Shown here: one piece after another, positions 56,701-58,775 of the stretch
Position numbering within the stretch: the stretch's first letter is position 1
Layout of the letters: each line of letters opens with the position of its first letter
Origin: Serripes groenlandicus
Lineage: Eukaryota; Mollusca; Bivalvia; Cardiida; Cardiidae
Reading direction: 5' to 3'
Length of the DNA stretch: 64,000 nt
NCBI GenBank assembly: GCA_031761405.1
Contig: JASEVX010000001.1
Span: forward strand, 113,695,516-113,759,515
Program-made: the position numbers and the translations under genes
The notes under the pieces: model-generated
Told to the model about the DNA's origin: nothing
Database searches by the model: none
The model's input: only the letters and a program-made list of their open reading frames with translations

Positions 56701-58471
56701 AATTTATGATTCAAGTGTGCACTATTTTACGATCAGTGTAGATTTAAATCAGACTACATTTATGAGAATTTTCTGTAGCTGAGCTCATATGCATTGATTT
56801 ATAGAATAACTCATAGCAAAGGACGTTTATATGGTAGGGAATAGCCACTGTTGATGAAGATAAACTCTTAACATTTCAGTCTAAGCAATATGAAGGGTCT
56901 CCAGGCTTATTTGAGAGAAAAGTCAAGAAAAGTGGACAAACACAATAGAAATTTGCAGGTACAGTCTGATGTTATTGTATTTATGTATGCTTGCACTTTG
57001 TGAAGAGGTGCATTTAAAAGATTTTAATTTATTTCAGACAGGGATCTGTCTCTAAATTTAAATATTTGTATTGGCATATAATTGATATAATTTTTTTGCA
57101 AATCATCATCAAACACTAATATAACTCTTTTCCTGATACAGATGACTAATGACACCTCTACAGCAGACAGCATTTGAATAAGCAATTTTTCCTTTTCTCA
57201 CAATATTTTTTACTCCATATCAAAATAACACTTTATAGAATTTTCCTGAAGTTACCTTTTTTATACGACCGTTTCTTAAAAACGGTACGTATTATGGTAT
57301 GGTCATGTCCCTCCCACCGTCCGTCCGTTTGGGTTTTCCGCACTTTTTTCTTTCATACTTTTAGCTATTGAGCTGAAATTTTGTATATGGCTTTGTAGTG
57401 ATGTGTCACATCACATTTCCTCGAATTTCGTCAATTTTTGAATGAGTTATGCCCCTTTTTGGACTTAGAATATTGGTTTTCCGCACTTTTTTCCTACATA
57501 CTTTGAGCTATTGACCTGAAATTTTGTATATGGCTTTGTAATCATGTGTCACAGATCAAGTTCACATTTCCTCGGATTTCGTCAATTTTTTAATGAGTTA
57601 TGCCCCTTTTTGGACTTAGAATATTTGTCAATTTCTGCATGAGTTATGCATTTTTCATAGTTTCCCATTATTCTTTAACAACTTACTCCGGAACGACTTT
57701 ATTAACTTTTTACAAACAAATAATATATCAAAACAAAGAGGAAACTTACAAAGAAGTTCCTGACGGGCGTATTATGTACCGTTTGCGGTACTCTTGTTTT
57801 CTTGTGTGAAGCGCAAGAATATGAAAATGTTCTGTCAATTAAATTATCCTAATGGAGCATTGCTTTCCATTGATTCAATAACATTGTGTTCATGTTTTAG
57901 ATATTAAATGTGTATTTAGTTGGACTTATTTACGAAATAAGTATTGATACTTTAAAAGGATAGAAGATAAAACAATATTATTAGCTTACGTAACTGAGCA
58001 CAAAGTAAATGGAAGTATGAACATTTTAGTCTGTATTCAAGCATTTTGAATTACAATTGTGGTATGAGACTTAAATTTCATATTAAGCGCTTTGTTATTA
58101 TTTCATTTCAGGATGACATGAAACATATGTTGAAGAAAGATGTGGTGACACTACAAAGGAGGCTTATAGAACAAACGGTAGGACCATTTATTGATATTAT
58201 AATCTATAAATGAAATTGTTACTTTTGTTTTAAGTTCATGAGGATATCCATGTTTTCAGATAATCCTGCCTTTAGCAAATAATTACACATTTAACATATG
58301 TTTATATAACATTGTTCAAATATGAAACAAGATTTTTGTTTTACTATTCAAAAAAGAAAGAGAGTATACTGCTTTAATAATTATTGGAGTTTTTCATTGC
58401 AGCAAAAGGAAGAGCTAGCAATTGTAAAGCGCAATTTACAGAGAACTTTCTCGACGAGCATGACATGGTGA
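297..58471 (+). CDS. SYCP2: SYCP2 (synaptonemal complex protein 2), 37 exons seen, 5' end possibly incomplete
   Basis: Structural protein of the meiotic chromosome axis (lateral element); in vertebrates it co-assembles with SYCP3 and binds HORMADs. Exons, all GT-AG: 297/300-407, 3270-3411, 4087-4178, 6899-6923, 8458-8543, 10494-10582, 10835-10869, 11614-11756, 12998-13053, 13988-14033, 15239-15343, 16034-16109, 17657-17823, 18353-18412, 20640-20835, 21476-21652, 21940-22024, 22923-23067, 24058-26187, 27064-27195, 35074-35187, 36897-37005, 37436-37476, 40446-40492, 41558-41819, 42154-42298, 48589-48647, 49379-49460, 52041-52093, 52482-52582, 53201-53361, 54108-54202, 54319-54418, 55130-55188, 56880-56958, 58112-58177, 58403-58471. 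About 5.74 kb coding, ~1,910 aa, longer than the roughly 1,530 aa of the human protein. Identity rests on remembered vertebrate SYCP2 motifs, chiefly FETDCRIFLN and EEFWIDFN. Phases agree at every junction except 52093/52482. ATG 300 has a good Kozak context but directly follows an acceptor, and the vertebrate protein has about 20 more N-terminal residues, so an upstream exon is likely. Confidence 0.9.
680..1272. mobile_element. AATC-tail SINE: plus copy, inverted copy and a third tail fragment
   Basis: A plus-oriented copy runs from about 695 into GATATGACTGATTGATTG. It meets a minus-oriented copy (about 955-1208) that begins with the GATT tail and GGGTTTAACGCTG and ends in a region whose complement reads GTGAGTTTGAATCCC, resembling a Pol III B box. 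A third plus tail fragment follows to 1272. The head-to-head pair could fold back on itself. Other fragments of the family occur at 23815-23895, 49655-49756, 55700-56010 and 56270-56420. Confidence 0.65.
1697..2640 (+). mobile_element. Tandem-core element, ~130-145-bp units
   Basis: About seven diverged units contain GGTCAAAGGTCAAGGTCACA, TGAAACGACATCATCAC and TTCATGAAACTTCACAC. The block opens with TTATCCCCTCGCTCCGGGA and closes with GTCACAGTGAGGGGAT then GCTCTTGTTTT, so its two CCCCTC/GAGGGG ends are complementary. The terminal CTCTTGTTT is shared with the other tandem-core families here. Confidence 0.65.
2672..3023 (+). mobile_element. Tandem-core element, family A, short copy
   Basis: Starts with an eroded TTTAGCTCTCTTGAGC / GCTCAAGGTGAACT hairpin and ends ACCATCATGGCCCTCTTGTTT. 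It has about two core units with the family-A phrases AAACTAGTTCGCTAGGCC and AATCTTGTAACACTC. Confidence 0.7.
3427..3626. mobile_element. TTAA MITE, copy 2, next to a splice donor
   Basis: ACCCTTTCCCACATAC start and CTTCTGCTGCAGAGGCGTCG right-end sequence. The left end lies about 16 bp downstream of the exon ending at 3411. Confidence 0.7.
4192..4407. mobile_element. TTAA MITE, copy 3, next to a splice donor
   Basis: TTAACCCTTTCTCACATA start; right end GTCAGAAAGGGTTA. Both arms of the central hairpin (AGGAGAAATTGCT, AATTTCTCCTTTTG) are present. It starts 14 bp after the exon ending at 4178. Confidence 0.75.
4501..5753 (+). mobile_element. Tandem-core element, family A, hosting a SINE
   Basis: 5' hairpin module TTTTTAGCTCAC...GTGAGCTATTGTGATCAC, then diverged units (GGTCAAATTGAAGGAAAATC, TTTGTCAGAATGTTTG, GATATCTAGGTCAAGTTC), and 3' module AGGTGAACGATC plus GGGCCATCATGGCCCTCTTG. 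A SINE (4915-5114) is inserted in the core. Confidence 0.85.
4915..5114 (+). mobile_element. tRNA-derived SINE with V-like core and 10-bp target duplication
   Basis: A-box-like TGAGTGGTTAGCG (4921-4933) and B-box GGTTCGATCCC (4948-4958) mark an internal Pol III promoter. GTGCCCTTGGGCAAGGCAC (4986-5004) resembles the V-domain core known from fish and some bivalve SINEs. The tail is short and A-rich (AAAACAATAT). The exact direct repeat TCTAGTAGGC flanks it (4905-4914 and 5115-5124), so the boundaries are firm. It is younger than the family-A array it interrupts. A functional tRNA gene is ruled out because only the promoter-like half is tRNA-related. Confidence 0.85.
5757..5885. mobile_element. 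TTAA MITE fragment
   Basis: TTAACCTCTTCCAACATA followed by CTCTGCAGCAGACAACTT and a short right arm. The central hairpin is deleted. Confidence 0.55.
6529..6745. mobile_element. TTAA MITE, degenerate copy
   Basis: CCCTTTCCCTCATATAGACA start and CTCTGCAGCAGACGGCTTTT, with central arms AGAAAAAATTGCT and AATTTCTCCTTTTT-like. The right end is eroded (GTTGGATGTGGGA). Confidence 0.6.
7498..7716. mobile_element. MITE with GAGCC...GGCTC inverted ends, copy 1
   Basis: Left end GAGCCGTTTCACGTGAAAAC and right end TTTCTCGTGGAAAGGCTC are complementary over about 30 bp with mismatches. The internal part (CATTCTGTCTCAGGGAAGTA) matches, in inverted orientation, the copy at 47988-48254. Confidence 0.75.
7727..7850. 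mobile_element. TTAA MITE, half copy with an intact 29-bp hairpin
   Basis: Left end TTAACCCTTTTCCACATACT. Its central inverted repeat is exact: arm 7769-7797, loop 7798-7804, arm 7805-7833. The right outer half is missing. Confidence 0.8.
8641..9519 (+). mobile_element. Tandem-core element, family A
   Basis: TTTTAGCTCACTTGTGCACA...GTGCTCAAGGTGAGCTTTTG start; about five units carrying AAACTAGGTCACTAGGTCAA and TCTTGTTAACAC; end GGGCCATCATGGCCCTCTTG. Confidence 0.85.
9638..10130 (+). mobile_element. Tandem-core element, family B, degenerate 5' part
   Basis: TTTTTTTAGCTATTATAATG start, then family-B phrases such as GGGGTCACCTGTTTTACAAA, AGGGAAAAACTTTGAAAAT and GTGTAGCATTGTCTAATTG. No 3' module is seen before the exon at 10494. 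Confidence 0.55.
11190..11461 (+). mobile_element. Tandem-core element, 3' part
   Basis: Family-B core words (TAGGGAAAAACTTAGAAATC) followed by the shared terminus GGTGAGCGATCCAGGGCCAT and CATGGCCCTCTTGTTT. It lies 150 bp upstream of the exon at 11614. Confidence 0.65.
12146..12695 (+). repeat. 275-bp perfect-looking tandem duplication
   Basis: Bases 12146-12420 recur directly as 12421-12695. I saw no differences when comparing them by eye. The unit begins CCACCCTAGCCTATTG and ends CACTTTTTTAGT. Lack of divergence implies recent origin or an assembly duplication. The unit resembles no other repeat in the window. Confidence 0.9.
12945..12981 (+). mobile_element. Stranded 3' terminus of a tandem-core element
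   Basis: AGGTGAGTGATTTAGGGCCT and TACATGACCTTCTTGTTT match the 3' module with mutations. It ends 16 bp before the exon at 12998 and lies within its pyrimidine-rich acceptor region. Confidence 0.6.
12998..18412 (+). CDS. SYCP2: SYCP2 exons 9-14: Spt16M-like (PH-type) domain
   Basis: Residues about 241-410 form the second folded domain of SYCP2-family proteins, a pleckstrin-like fold related to the Spt16 middle domain. This is the best-conserved segment. DCRIFLNNVN opens it in exon 9, VFSFPCTSAVIGNKL is exon 10, and EEFWIDFNIGSMRITLFC is in exon 11. ILLEINLKNP-type strands and LADFISHAANQTFNFEK in exon 13 (17657-17823) complete it. Junction phases are 0, 2, 0, 0, 1 and 0 through exon 14 (18353-18412). 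The acceptor of exon 9 begins 16 bp after a repeat terminus ending CTTGTTT, so its pyrimidine tract may be partly repeat-derived. Confidence 0.92.
13230..13942 (+). mobile_element. LINE relic, internally deleted, with (TTA)n tail
   Basis: One frame near 13260-13325 reads LPHLDYCCKIWGKCNGKL, the post-RT motif common in CR1/L2-type LINEs. The segment near 13864-13942 reads like a LINE 3' end: GGGAAGACAGGGTATACCCA, then AATAAAGTC and TTATTATTATTA. The intervening sequence is short and scrambled, so this is a dead fragment. Confidence 0.6.
14510..15143 (+). mobile_element. Tandem-core element, family A, split by a TTAA MITE
   Basis: Family-A units run from about 14510 to AATCTTG at 14832 and resume after 15059 with CACTTGTATTAGCTTACC, ending ATAATGGCCCTCTTGTTTT. 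The interrupted word is the family-A phrase CTTGTTAACACTC. Confidence 0.75.
14833..15059. mobile_element. TTAA MITE with demonstrable target site
   Basis: TTAA (14833-14836) + CCCTTTCCCTCATATAGACG ... TATGAGGGAAAAGG + TTAA (15056-15059). The flanks are the two halves of a recurring family-A phrase, so uninterrupted sister units show the empty site with a single TTAA. This points to TTAA duplication, as in piggyBac-type elements. Confidence 0.9.
16849..17079. mobile_element. TTAA MITE, intact copy
   Basis: TTAACCCTTTCCCTCTTATG ... TATGAGGGAAAGGGTTAA. Outer inverted ends, CTGCTGCAGAGGCG sub-terminal block and central hairpin (GGCAAAAGGAGAAATTGCTT / GAGCAATTTCTTCTTTTG) are all present. Orientation is opposite to the 14833 copy. 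Confidence 0.88.
17303..17541 (+). mobile_element. Short tandem-core-like element
   Basis: 5' hairpin TTAGCCCATC...GTTGGGCTATTGTGATAC, core with AACTCAAAAACACCTCAAC, end CGGTGATCTTGTTTTT. Same layout as the larger elements but a different stem. Confidence 0.5.
18695..18925. mobile_element. TTAA MITE, intact copy
   Basis: TTAACCCTTTCCCTCATATG ... GTCTATATTAGGGAAAGGGTTAA with both TTAA sites and the central hairpin. Same orientation as 16849. Confidence 0.88.
19012..19115. mobile_element. TTAA MITE fragment
   Basis: Central hairpin remnant: AAGAAATTGCTC ... AACAATTTCTTCTTTTCCCA, with AACAATGTGG before it. Outer ends lost. Confidence 0.5.
19149..19707 (+). mobile_element. CCCCCGC-hairpin element with tandem units
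   Basis: Starts ATCCCCCGCTTTTTCG followed by complementary AAAAGGGGGG, then GTCTGTCTGTCTGTC, then three ~170-180-bp units (GTTTCCGTGCAATAACTACC, TTCGATCGTCACTTTCGGCG, GGAGTTATGGCCCC). Ends GCGGGGGATATAAATTTC. Confidence 0.65.
19829..20303 (+). mobile_element. TATACCCCC element with CTAG 3' end
   Basis: TTATACCCCCAGATAAATAG ... ATGGGGGCTATATAGGAGTC start; two ~170-bp units; end GGGGGTATTCATCACCTTCA, hairpin ATCAC..GTGAT, then ATTTCTAG. A hairpin followed a few bases later by CTAG and then T is the usual layout of a Helitron 3' end. A sister copy is at 26656-26926. Confidence 0.65.
20640..23067 (+). CDS. SYCP2: SYCP2 exons 15-18: basic linker
   Basis: Exons 20640-20835, 21476-21652, 21940-22024 and 22923-23067 encode about 200 low-complexity residues following the folded head. 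They include NGKKKKVSVPTVALQLFSAP and KTPKTPTESTKGRVKVKTP, then KKDRKSSKAKRNKKNKS, then an acidic stretch around DDFQNDSGLGPHETVPADD. In human SYCP2 a HORMAD-binding closure motif lies just after the folded domains, so a counterpart could sit here, but no motif can be named from sequence alone. The donor of exon 17 was set at 22024 because only the phase-2 join to 22923 stays open. Exon 18 could alternatively end at 23025; both ends are phase 0, and GTGAAT at 23068 fits better. Confidence 0.8.
22130..22355. mobile_element. TTAA MITE
   Basis: CTAACCCTTTCCAACTTGCA ... GTATGTGGGAAAGGGTTAA; central arms GGCAAGAGGAGAAATTGATC / AGCAATTTCTCCTTTTGCCA. A small fragment of the same family is at 22505-22555. 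Confidence 0.8.
23369..23601. mobile_element. TTAA MITE, intact copy
   Basis: TTAACCCTTTCCCTCATATA ... CGTATGAGGGAAAGGGTTAA, both TTAA sites, full hairpin. Same orientation as 14833. Confidence 0.9.
23605..24028 (+). mobile_element. Family-E tandem-core fragment interrupted by a SINE 3' part
   Basis: Family-E phrases AATGTTCTTTTGGTGG, TTGGTTGCTGCAGCATCAG and, after the interruption, TGATTGGTTGAAAAACATGG and CAGGCGGCATCAGAAAA. Between about 23800 and 23895 is the SINE tail AGGTGAACTGGCCGCC ... AATCAATCAATC. It ends about 30 bp before exon 24058. Confidence 0.65.
24058..26187 (+). CDS. SYCP2: SYCP2 exon 19: 2.13-kb exon, disordered charged central region
   Basis: A single uninterrupted exon of exactly 710 codons, entered in phase 0 after TTTTCAG and left in phase 0 at GTATGT. 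The protein (residues about 612-1321) is very rich in Lys, Ser, Asp, Glu and Asn, with no recognisable fold. Examples are KKKAGQKSKPEKKMSKVEKK and RRRSSIKKRESLKTLPVKSS, with a YDPFDFDEQTDN acidic/aromatic patch near the 3' end. The vertebrate SYCP2 centre is likewise long, charged and poorly conserved. A composition this skewed kept open for 2.1 kb argues strongly that it is coding. The minus-strand open frames inside it are antisense shadows. Confidence 0.93.
26268..26294. mobile_element. 27-bp minimal hAT-like element
   Basis: CAGGGACATAGAT runs straight into ATCTACGTCCCTG, i.e. both inverted ends with almost no interior. Exact 7-bp direct repeats GTACAAC flank it (26261-26267 and 26295-26301). 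The ends match those of the 504-bp element at 62896-63399, so it looks like an extreme internal-deletion derivative. Confidence 0.75.
26549..27047. mobile_element. TTAA MITE split by a TATACCCCC element
   Basis: Left half from TAATCCCTTTCCAAATGC to ATGTCTTCATTA; right half from AACAATGTTTTCAACTG at about 26929 to GTGAAAAAAGGATAA. The insertion has the TATACCCCC ... CTAG structure. Confidence 0.75.
26656..26926 (+). mobile_element. TATACCCCC/CTAG element, short copy
   Basis: TATACCCCCTTCGAAGAAGA and GGGGGTATATAGGAGTCAC form the 5' hairpin. The 3' end is GGGGGTATTTATCATCTTCA, GTGATATTTCTAG. Nested in a MITE, hence younger than it. Confidence 0.75.
27064..49460 (+). CDS. SYCP2: SYCP2 exons 20-28: short exons of the disordered tail
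   Basis: Nine exons: 27064-27195, 35074-35187, 36897-37005, 37436-37476, 40446-40492, 41558-41819, 42154-42298, 48589-48647 and 49379-49460. They encode low-complexity sequence with short proline/threonine blocks such as TPYLSNTSTPKVSNGKRK, PLSISIIKTPQSVTP and a lysine-rich run SKIKGSKTKKRTLISYKHKK. All junction phases agree (0,0,1,0,2,0,1,0,1). The donor after 35187 (CAG|GTCTTT) is weak but needed for frame; the alternative at 35111 (G|GTAAAG) leads to an early stop. Introns here are the longest, about 7.9 kb between 27195 and 35074 and 6.3 kb between 42298 and 48589, and consist largely of repeats. Confidence 0.8.
27521..28979 (+). mobile_element. Tandem-core element, family B, 167-bp units
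   Basis: 5' module TTTTTAGCTCACCAATGCAC / GTGCAAGGTGAGCTTTTGTG, then GTCGTCGTCGTCCGTCCG. The core repeats TAGGGGAAAAACTTTAAAAA at about 27921, 28065, 28231, 28399, 28565, 28731 and 28899, mostly 166-168 bp apart. 3' module CAGGTGAGCGATATAGGACC, ATCATGGTCCTCTTGTTT, where the stem carries compensating GGACC/GGTCC changes. Confidence 0.9.
29100..29460. repeat. Low-complexity tract: A/G-rich, CA-rich and a C homopolymer
   Basis: An AAG/A-rich stretch (about 29235-29275), ACACATACA-type runs, and a run of more than 20 C at about 29430-29452. The open frames here are compositional artefacts. Confidence 0.8.
29948..30735 (-). pseudogene. LINE ORF2 C-terminal region (relic)
   Basis: The minus strand reads LPRALFGCEMLQSLSERDN, then a leucine-rich stretch with KKLTFLCQLCRLVRDCT, then a terminal Cys/His segment CTRDRHDIDLSVTEHILLDC. 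This arrangement (LPRALxGCE after the RT domain, C-terminal CxxH-like region) is familiar from CR1/L2-type LINEs in molluscs. A frame change lies near 30300-30325, and residues seem to be missing before LPRALFG. It is the 3' part of the element whose RT lies at 32345-33290. Confidence 0.75.
30736..32344 (+). mobile_element. Tandem-core element, family A, ~145-bp units, inserted in a LINE
   Basis: TTTTTAGCTCACCTATGCAC / GTGCAAGGTGAGCTATTGTG start, GTCCGGCGTCCGTCCGTC, eight or more units marked by GGTCACTAGGCCAAATTGAA at about 30904, 31072, 31218, 31361, 31506, 31640, 31783 and 31921, and end GGTGAGCGATCCAGGGCCAT, CATGGCCCTCTTGTTT. LINE coding sequence lies on both sides on the minus strand. 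Confidence 0.92.
32345..33290 (-). pseudogene. LINE reverse transcriptase domain (relic)
   Basis: The minus strand contains VVQGTRQGGVWSPFLYLVYI, a classic RT block 4 region of non-LTR retrotransposons. The catalytic-box region follows as SFADNLTLLA, where an (F/Y)ADD motif is expected, so the second aspartate is changed to Asn. Upstream pieces (CGLDRVCNEQTPHLRW near 33270, GGF/GFNE near 32990, YFIEYGMMVYS near 32870) are recognisable RT blocks but broken by many stops and frameshifts. Dead copy. Confidence 0.85.
33291..34210 (+). mobile_element. Tandem-core element, family C, 167-bp units, inserted in a LINE
   Basis: TTTTTAGCTCACCTGAGCTT / GCTCAAGGTGAGTTATTGTG start. GTAGAAATGTTCCTTGGATG recurs at about 33558, 33725, 33891 and 34058. 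Units carry GATTGGTCGAAAAACATGGC and CTTATATGGCTATAGTG. End CAGGTGAGCGATTCCAGGGC, CATGGCCCTCTTGTTT. Confidence 0.92.
34211..35040 (-). pseudogene. LINE ORF2, endonuclease/RT linker region (relic)
   Basis: The minus strand opens with SSHRPIVFKLQTNSYSY, matching the end of an apurinic endonuclease domain (usually SDHxPI), and continues into KQAHAFMRLKRRVRVRDGRP. Several stops interrupt it. It directly precedes the RT part in element order, and its 5' edge is within about 35 bp of the SYCP2 exon at 35074. Confidence 0.65.
35243..36230 (+). mobile_element. Tandem-core element, family F, ~150-bp units
   Basis: 5' end TTTTTATGCCCCCAGAATCA with hairpin CACCGATTCGGTG; GTCTGTCTGTC; six units with AAACTTTAACCTTGACCAC and CATGACCTTTCTGTCAGTAC, spaced 147-155 bp. 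A G-homopolymer (36183-36200), then the 3' hairpin GTGTTTCACAAACAC and ATCTTGTTTT. It interrupts a MITE remnant (TTGCTCAAAACAAAC before; CAACAATGCTTTTAACTCC after). Confidence 0.88.
36498..36739. mobile_element. TTAA MITE
   Basis: TTAACCGTTTACCTCATAAA ... GTATATATGGGAAAAGGTTAA. The hairpin is present with a small internal repeat of ACAACAATGTTTT. Confidence 0.8.
37477..39203. other. Intron segment with one hairpin, otherwise unassigned
   Basis: GTGGCGATTG (37620-37629) and CAATCGCCAC (37635-37644) form a perfect hairpin after a T-rich run, resembling the 5' modules of the tandem-core elements; GATCGCCACTACAGTGCC near 38997 may be the far end. CAGATAATAAATATCAT occurs twice (37909 and 38069). 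A 130-residue minus-strand open frame (37954-38346) contains ELFIEPFGISRFEYHQSCRY, which I do not recognise. Probably a decayed mobile element. Confidence 0.4.
39204..39399. mobile_element. TTAA MITE
   Basis: TTAACCCTTTCCAACATAAA ... ATAAGTGGGAAAGGGTTAA. The hairpin arms are recognisable (GCAAAAGGAGATATAGC / AATTTCTCCTTTTGTCAC). Confidence 0.8.
39545..40406 (+). mobile_element. Tandem-core element, family G, ~165-bp units
   Basis: TTTTTAGCTCGATTATTCGA with complementary GAATATGGTGAGCT; units marked by AAAGTTTTGCATGCAAGGCT at about 39646, 39808, 39977, 40140 and 40305; end TTATGGACAGCTCTTGTT. Its end is 40 bp before the exon at 40446. A relative lies at 60051-61466. Confidence 0.82.
40575..40735. 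mobile_element. TTAA MITE fragment
   Basis: TTAACCCTTCCTCCAAGACA and GCAACAGATGAC start only; the hairpin is replaced by unrelated sequence. Further fragments of the family are at 42000-42120 and 42530-42640. Confidence 0.5.
43031..44612. mobile_element. Element with CCCAAACCAAAA inverted ends and GCAAGCTTGC-rich interior
   Basis: CCCAAACCAAAACAGTGAGC at about 43031 and TAGTATTTTGGTTTGGG ending near 44610 are inverted. Another left-like end CCCAAACCAAAACAATAGCA is at about 43776. 43040-43495 and 44420-44590 are packed with self-complementary words (GCGCTTGCAAGCTTGCGC, CTTGCAAGCTTGCGCGATC). Two MITE pieces (43530-43663 and 43855-44110) lie inside. May be two merged copies. Confidence 0.55.
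44901..45131. mobile_element. TTAA MITE, intact copy
   Basis: TTAACCCTTTCCCTCATACG ... ATATGAGGGAATAGGGTTAA, full hairpin GGCAAAAGGAGAAATTGCTT / GAGCAATTTCTTCTTTTG. Same orientation as 16849. Confidence 0.88.
45656..47573 (+). mobile_element. Tandem-core element, family E, ~480-bp higher-order units
   Basis: TTTTTAGATCACCTAGAGCC ... start. The super-unit repeats at about 480 bp: ACAGGAATGTTCCTTTGGTG at 45791, 46272 and 46752, and TTTTAGCTACAAATGACAAC at about 46210, 46690 and 47170. Each super-unit has three related ~156-168-bp monomers (TTCCTTTGGTG type, TTCCTTGGG type, ATCTTACTTTAATGATCC type). Ends AAGATGGCCCTCTTGTTTA and runs straight into the next copy. Confidence 0.85.
47572..48505 (+). 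mobile_element. Family-E element, second copy, hosting a TIR MITE
   Basis: AGATCACCTGAGCAGAAGGC / GGTGATCTATTCTGATCAC start; one decayed set of monomers; ends CAGGTGATCAATTTAGGGCC, ATCTTGGCCCTCGTGTTT. Confidence 0.8.
47988..48254. mobile_element. MITE with GAGCC...GGCTC 31-bp inverted ends, copy 2
   Basis: Left GAGCCATCCCGTGAGAAAAC and right GTTTTCTCGTGGGATGGCTC pair over 31 bp with about one mismatch. AAAT borders both ends and may be the target duplication; sister family-E units show the uninterrupted site. Confidence 0.85.
48910..49096. mobile_element. TTAA MITE, hairpin partly deleted
   Basis: TTAACCCTTTTCCACATTCT ... GTAGGAAAGGGTTAA. Confidence 0.75.
49655..49756 (+). mobile_element. 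AATC-tail SINE, 3' fragment
   Basis: AGTAGGTGAACTGGCCGCCG, TGATATGACTGAGAAATTG, AACGGCGTTAGACCCC and then (AATC)n. Confidence 0.75.
50046..51963 (+). mobile_element. Tandem-core element, family D, ~166-bp units
   Basis: TTTTTTTAGATCACCTAGAG / GGCTCAAGGTGAGCTATTC start and GTCCGTCCGGCATCGTCCG. Seven units marked by GCACAAATGTTCCTTGGGGC at about 50331, 50500, 50667, 50833, 50994, 51161 and 51327, with CATGGCCGCCAGGGGGCGGA. After 51395 it switches to family-E monomers and ends GGTGATCGATTTTAGGGCCA, TCTTGGCCCTCTTGTTTG: a chimaeric core. Confidence 0.9.
52041..52582 (+). CDS. SYCP2: SYCP2 exons 29-30 with an unresolved frame at their junction
   Basis: Exon 52041-52093 (after TTTTCATTGCAG, donor GTATCT) continues the phase-1 frame as GPSSTVRDSSLNLKRKYP and ends in phase 0. 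Exon 52482-52582 (after CTTGTCAG, donor GTTTGT) must be read from its second base to give LNDSDSGDDLGQNDQEPENI, and joins 53201 in phase 1. A phase-0 end therefore meets an exon needing phase 2, and a direct join reads SK then stop. Possible explanations are an unseen micro-exon of length 2 mod 3 in 52094-52481 (for example 5 nt at 52403-52407), alternative splicing, or an indel in this assembly or allele. Confidence 0.6.
53201..58471 (+). CDS. SYCP2: SYCP2 exons 31-37: C-terminal coiled coil and stop
   Basis: Exons 53201-53361, 54108-54202, 54319-54418, 55130-55188, 56880-56958, 58112-58177 and 58403-58471 give about 210 residues. From VKKQMERKREQVEAFTKQ onward the sequence is strongly helical with heptad-like hydrophobics (FELEALERDIDLLKEAGQKT, LKKDVVTLQRRLIEQTQK). 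It ends RTFSTSMTW before TGA at 58469-58471. Vertebrate SYCP2 also ends in a coiled coil, through which it co-assembles with SYCP3. A repeat-family MITE begins 4 bp after the exon ending at 55188. Phases (1,0,2,0,2,0,0) are all consistent. Confidence 0.88.
53677..53907. mobile_element. TTAA MITE, near-intact copy
   Basis: GTAACCCTTTCCCTCATATA ... CGTATGAGGGAAAGGGTTAA (left TTAA mutated to GTAA), full hairpin. Same orientation as 14833. Confidence 0.87.
54460..54670. mobile_element. TTAA MITE, degenerate copy
   Basis: AACCCTTTCCTACAAATAAC start; hairpin arms GGCAAAAGAAGAAATTGCTT / GAGCAATTTCTCCTTTTGGC. Confidence 0.7.
55192..55416. mobile_element. TTAA MITE abutting a SYCP2 donor
   Basis: TTAAACTCTTCCCTGCATAC ... 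TGTTGGAAAAAGTTAA. Its left TTAA starts 4 bp after the last base of the exon ending at 55188, so the donor GTATTA overlaps the target site. Confidence 0.75.
55496..55620. repeat. G homopolymer and repeat-X fragment
   Basis: About 18 G in a row, then AACGACCAGCAATTTTGAGG and GTACCACCTATAGAATTTTA. The same words occur at 11090-11160 and, inverted, at 49860-49895, so this is a fourth low-copy repeat family. Confidence 0.6.
55700..56420 (+). mobile_element. AATC-tail SINE fragments
   Basis: First copy: TTTGACAAGAGTCAATGTGA, AGTCTATGTGGAAAAGCAGC, GTGATATAACTGATAAACGG, AATCAATC near 56005. Second, truncated copy: GTTGTGAGTTTGAATCCAGA (B-box-like) to GGAAAAAGCAGCCACTTGC near 56415. Confidence 0.65.
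57257..57800 (+). mobile_element. Tandem-core-like element, family H, inserted in a MITE fragment
   Basis: TTTTTTATACGACCGTTTCT with complementary AAACGGTACGTATTATGG; two to three ~165-bp units (GGTTTTCCGCACTTTTTTC, GAGCTATTGACCTGAAATTT); 3' hairpin GTACCGTTTGCGGTAC directly followed by TCTTGTTTT. MITE words (CTCTACAGCAGACAGCATTT) precede it from about 57130. Confidence 0.75.
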
Positions 58472-58775
58472 AGATAAAGAGATTGGATTATGCGATAAAT
58501 TTGATGACCTGCAGTGTGTAACAGCCTCGATTTATTTCATTTGGTGTGAATTTTTCATCTTATTGTATTGAAATAGATCATGAATTTTACAATAGCTAAA
58601 GTGATAATAGGTCGTTCATGATTATACATTGATCACTTTTGATTGAAGAGGGAGTAAACATGATTTATTTCAGAGCCTACATGTATGTGGATCTCAAAAT
58701 TGTCAAAGTCATACTTGTTTGTAATTGAATATAAATGTTTTTCAATAAAATAAGTAGTATTGGTAATTGGAAAAT
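58472..58775 (+). promoter_or_regulatory. SYCP2: SYCP2 3' UTR with poly(A) signal
   Basis: AT-rich sequence follows the stop, with a canonical AATAAA at 58744-58749. Cleavage would be expected 10-30 bases later, giving a 3' UTR of about 300 bases. The exact site is inferred. Confidence 0.65.
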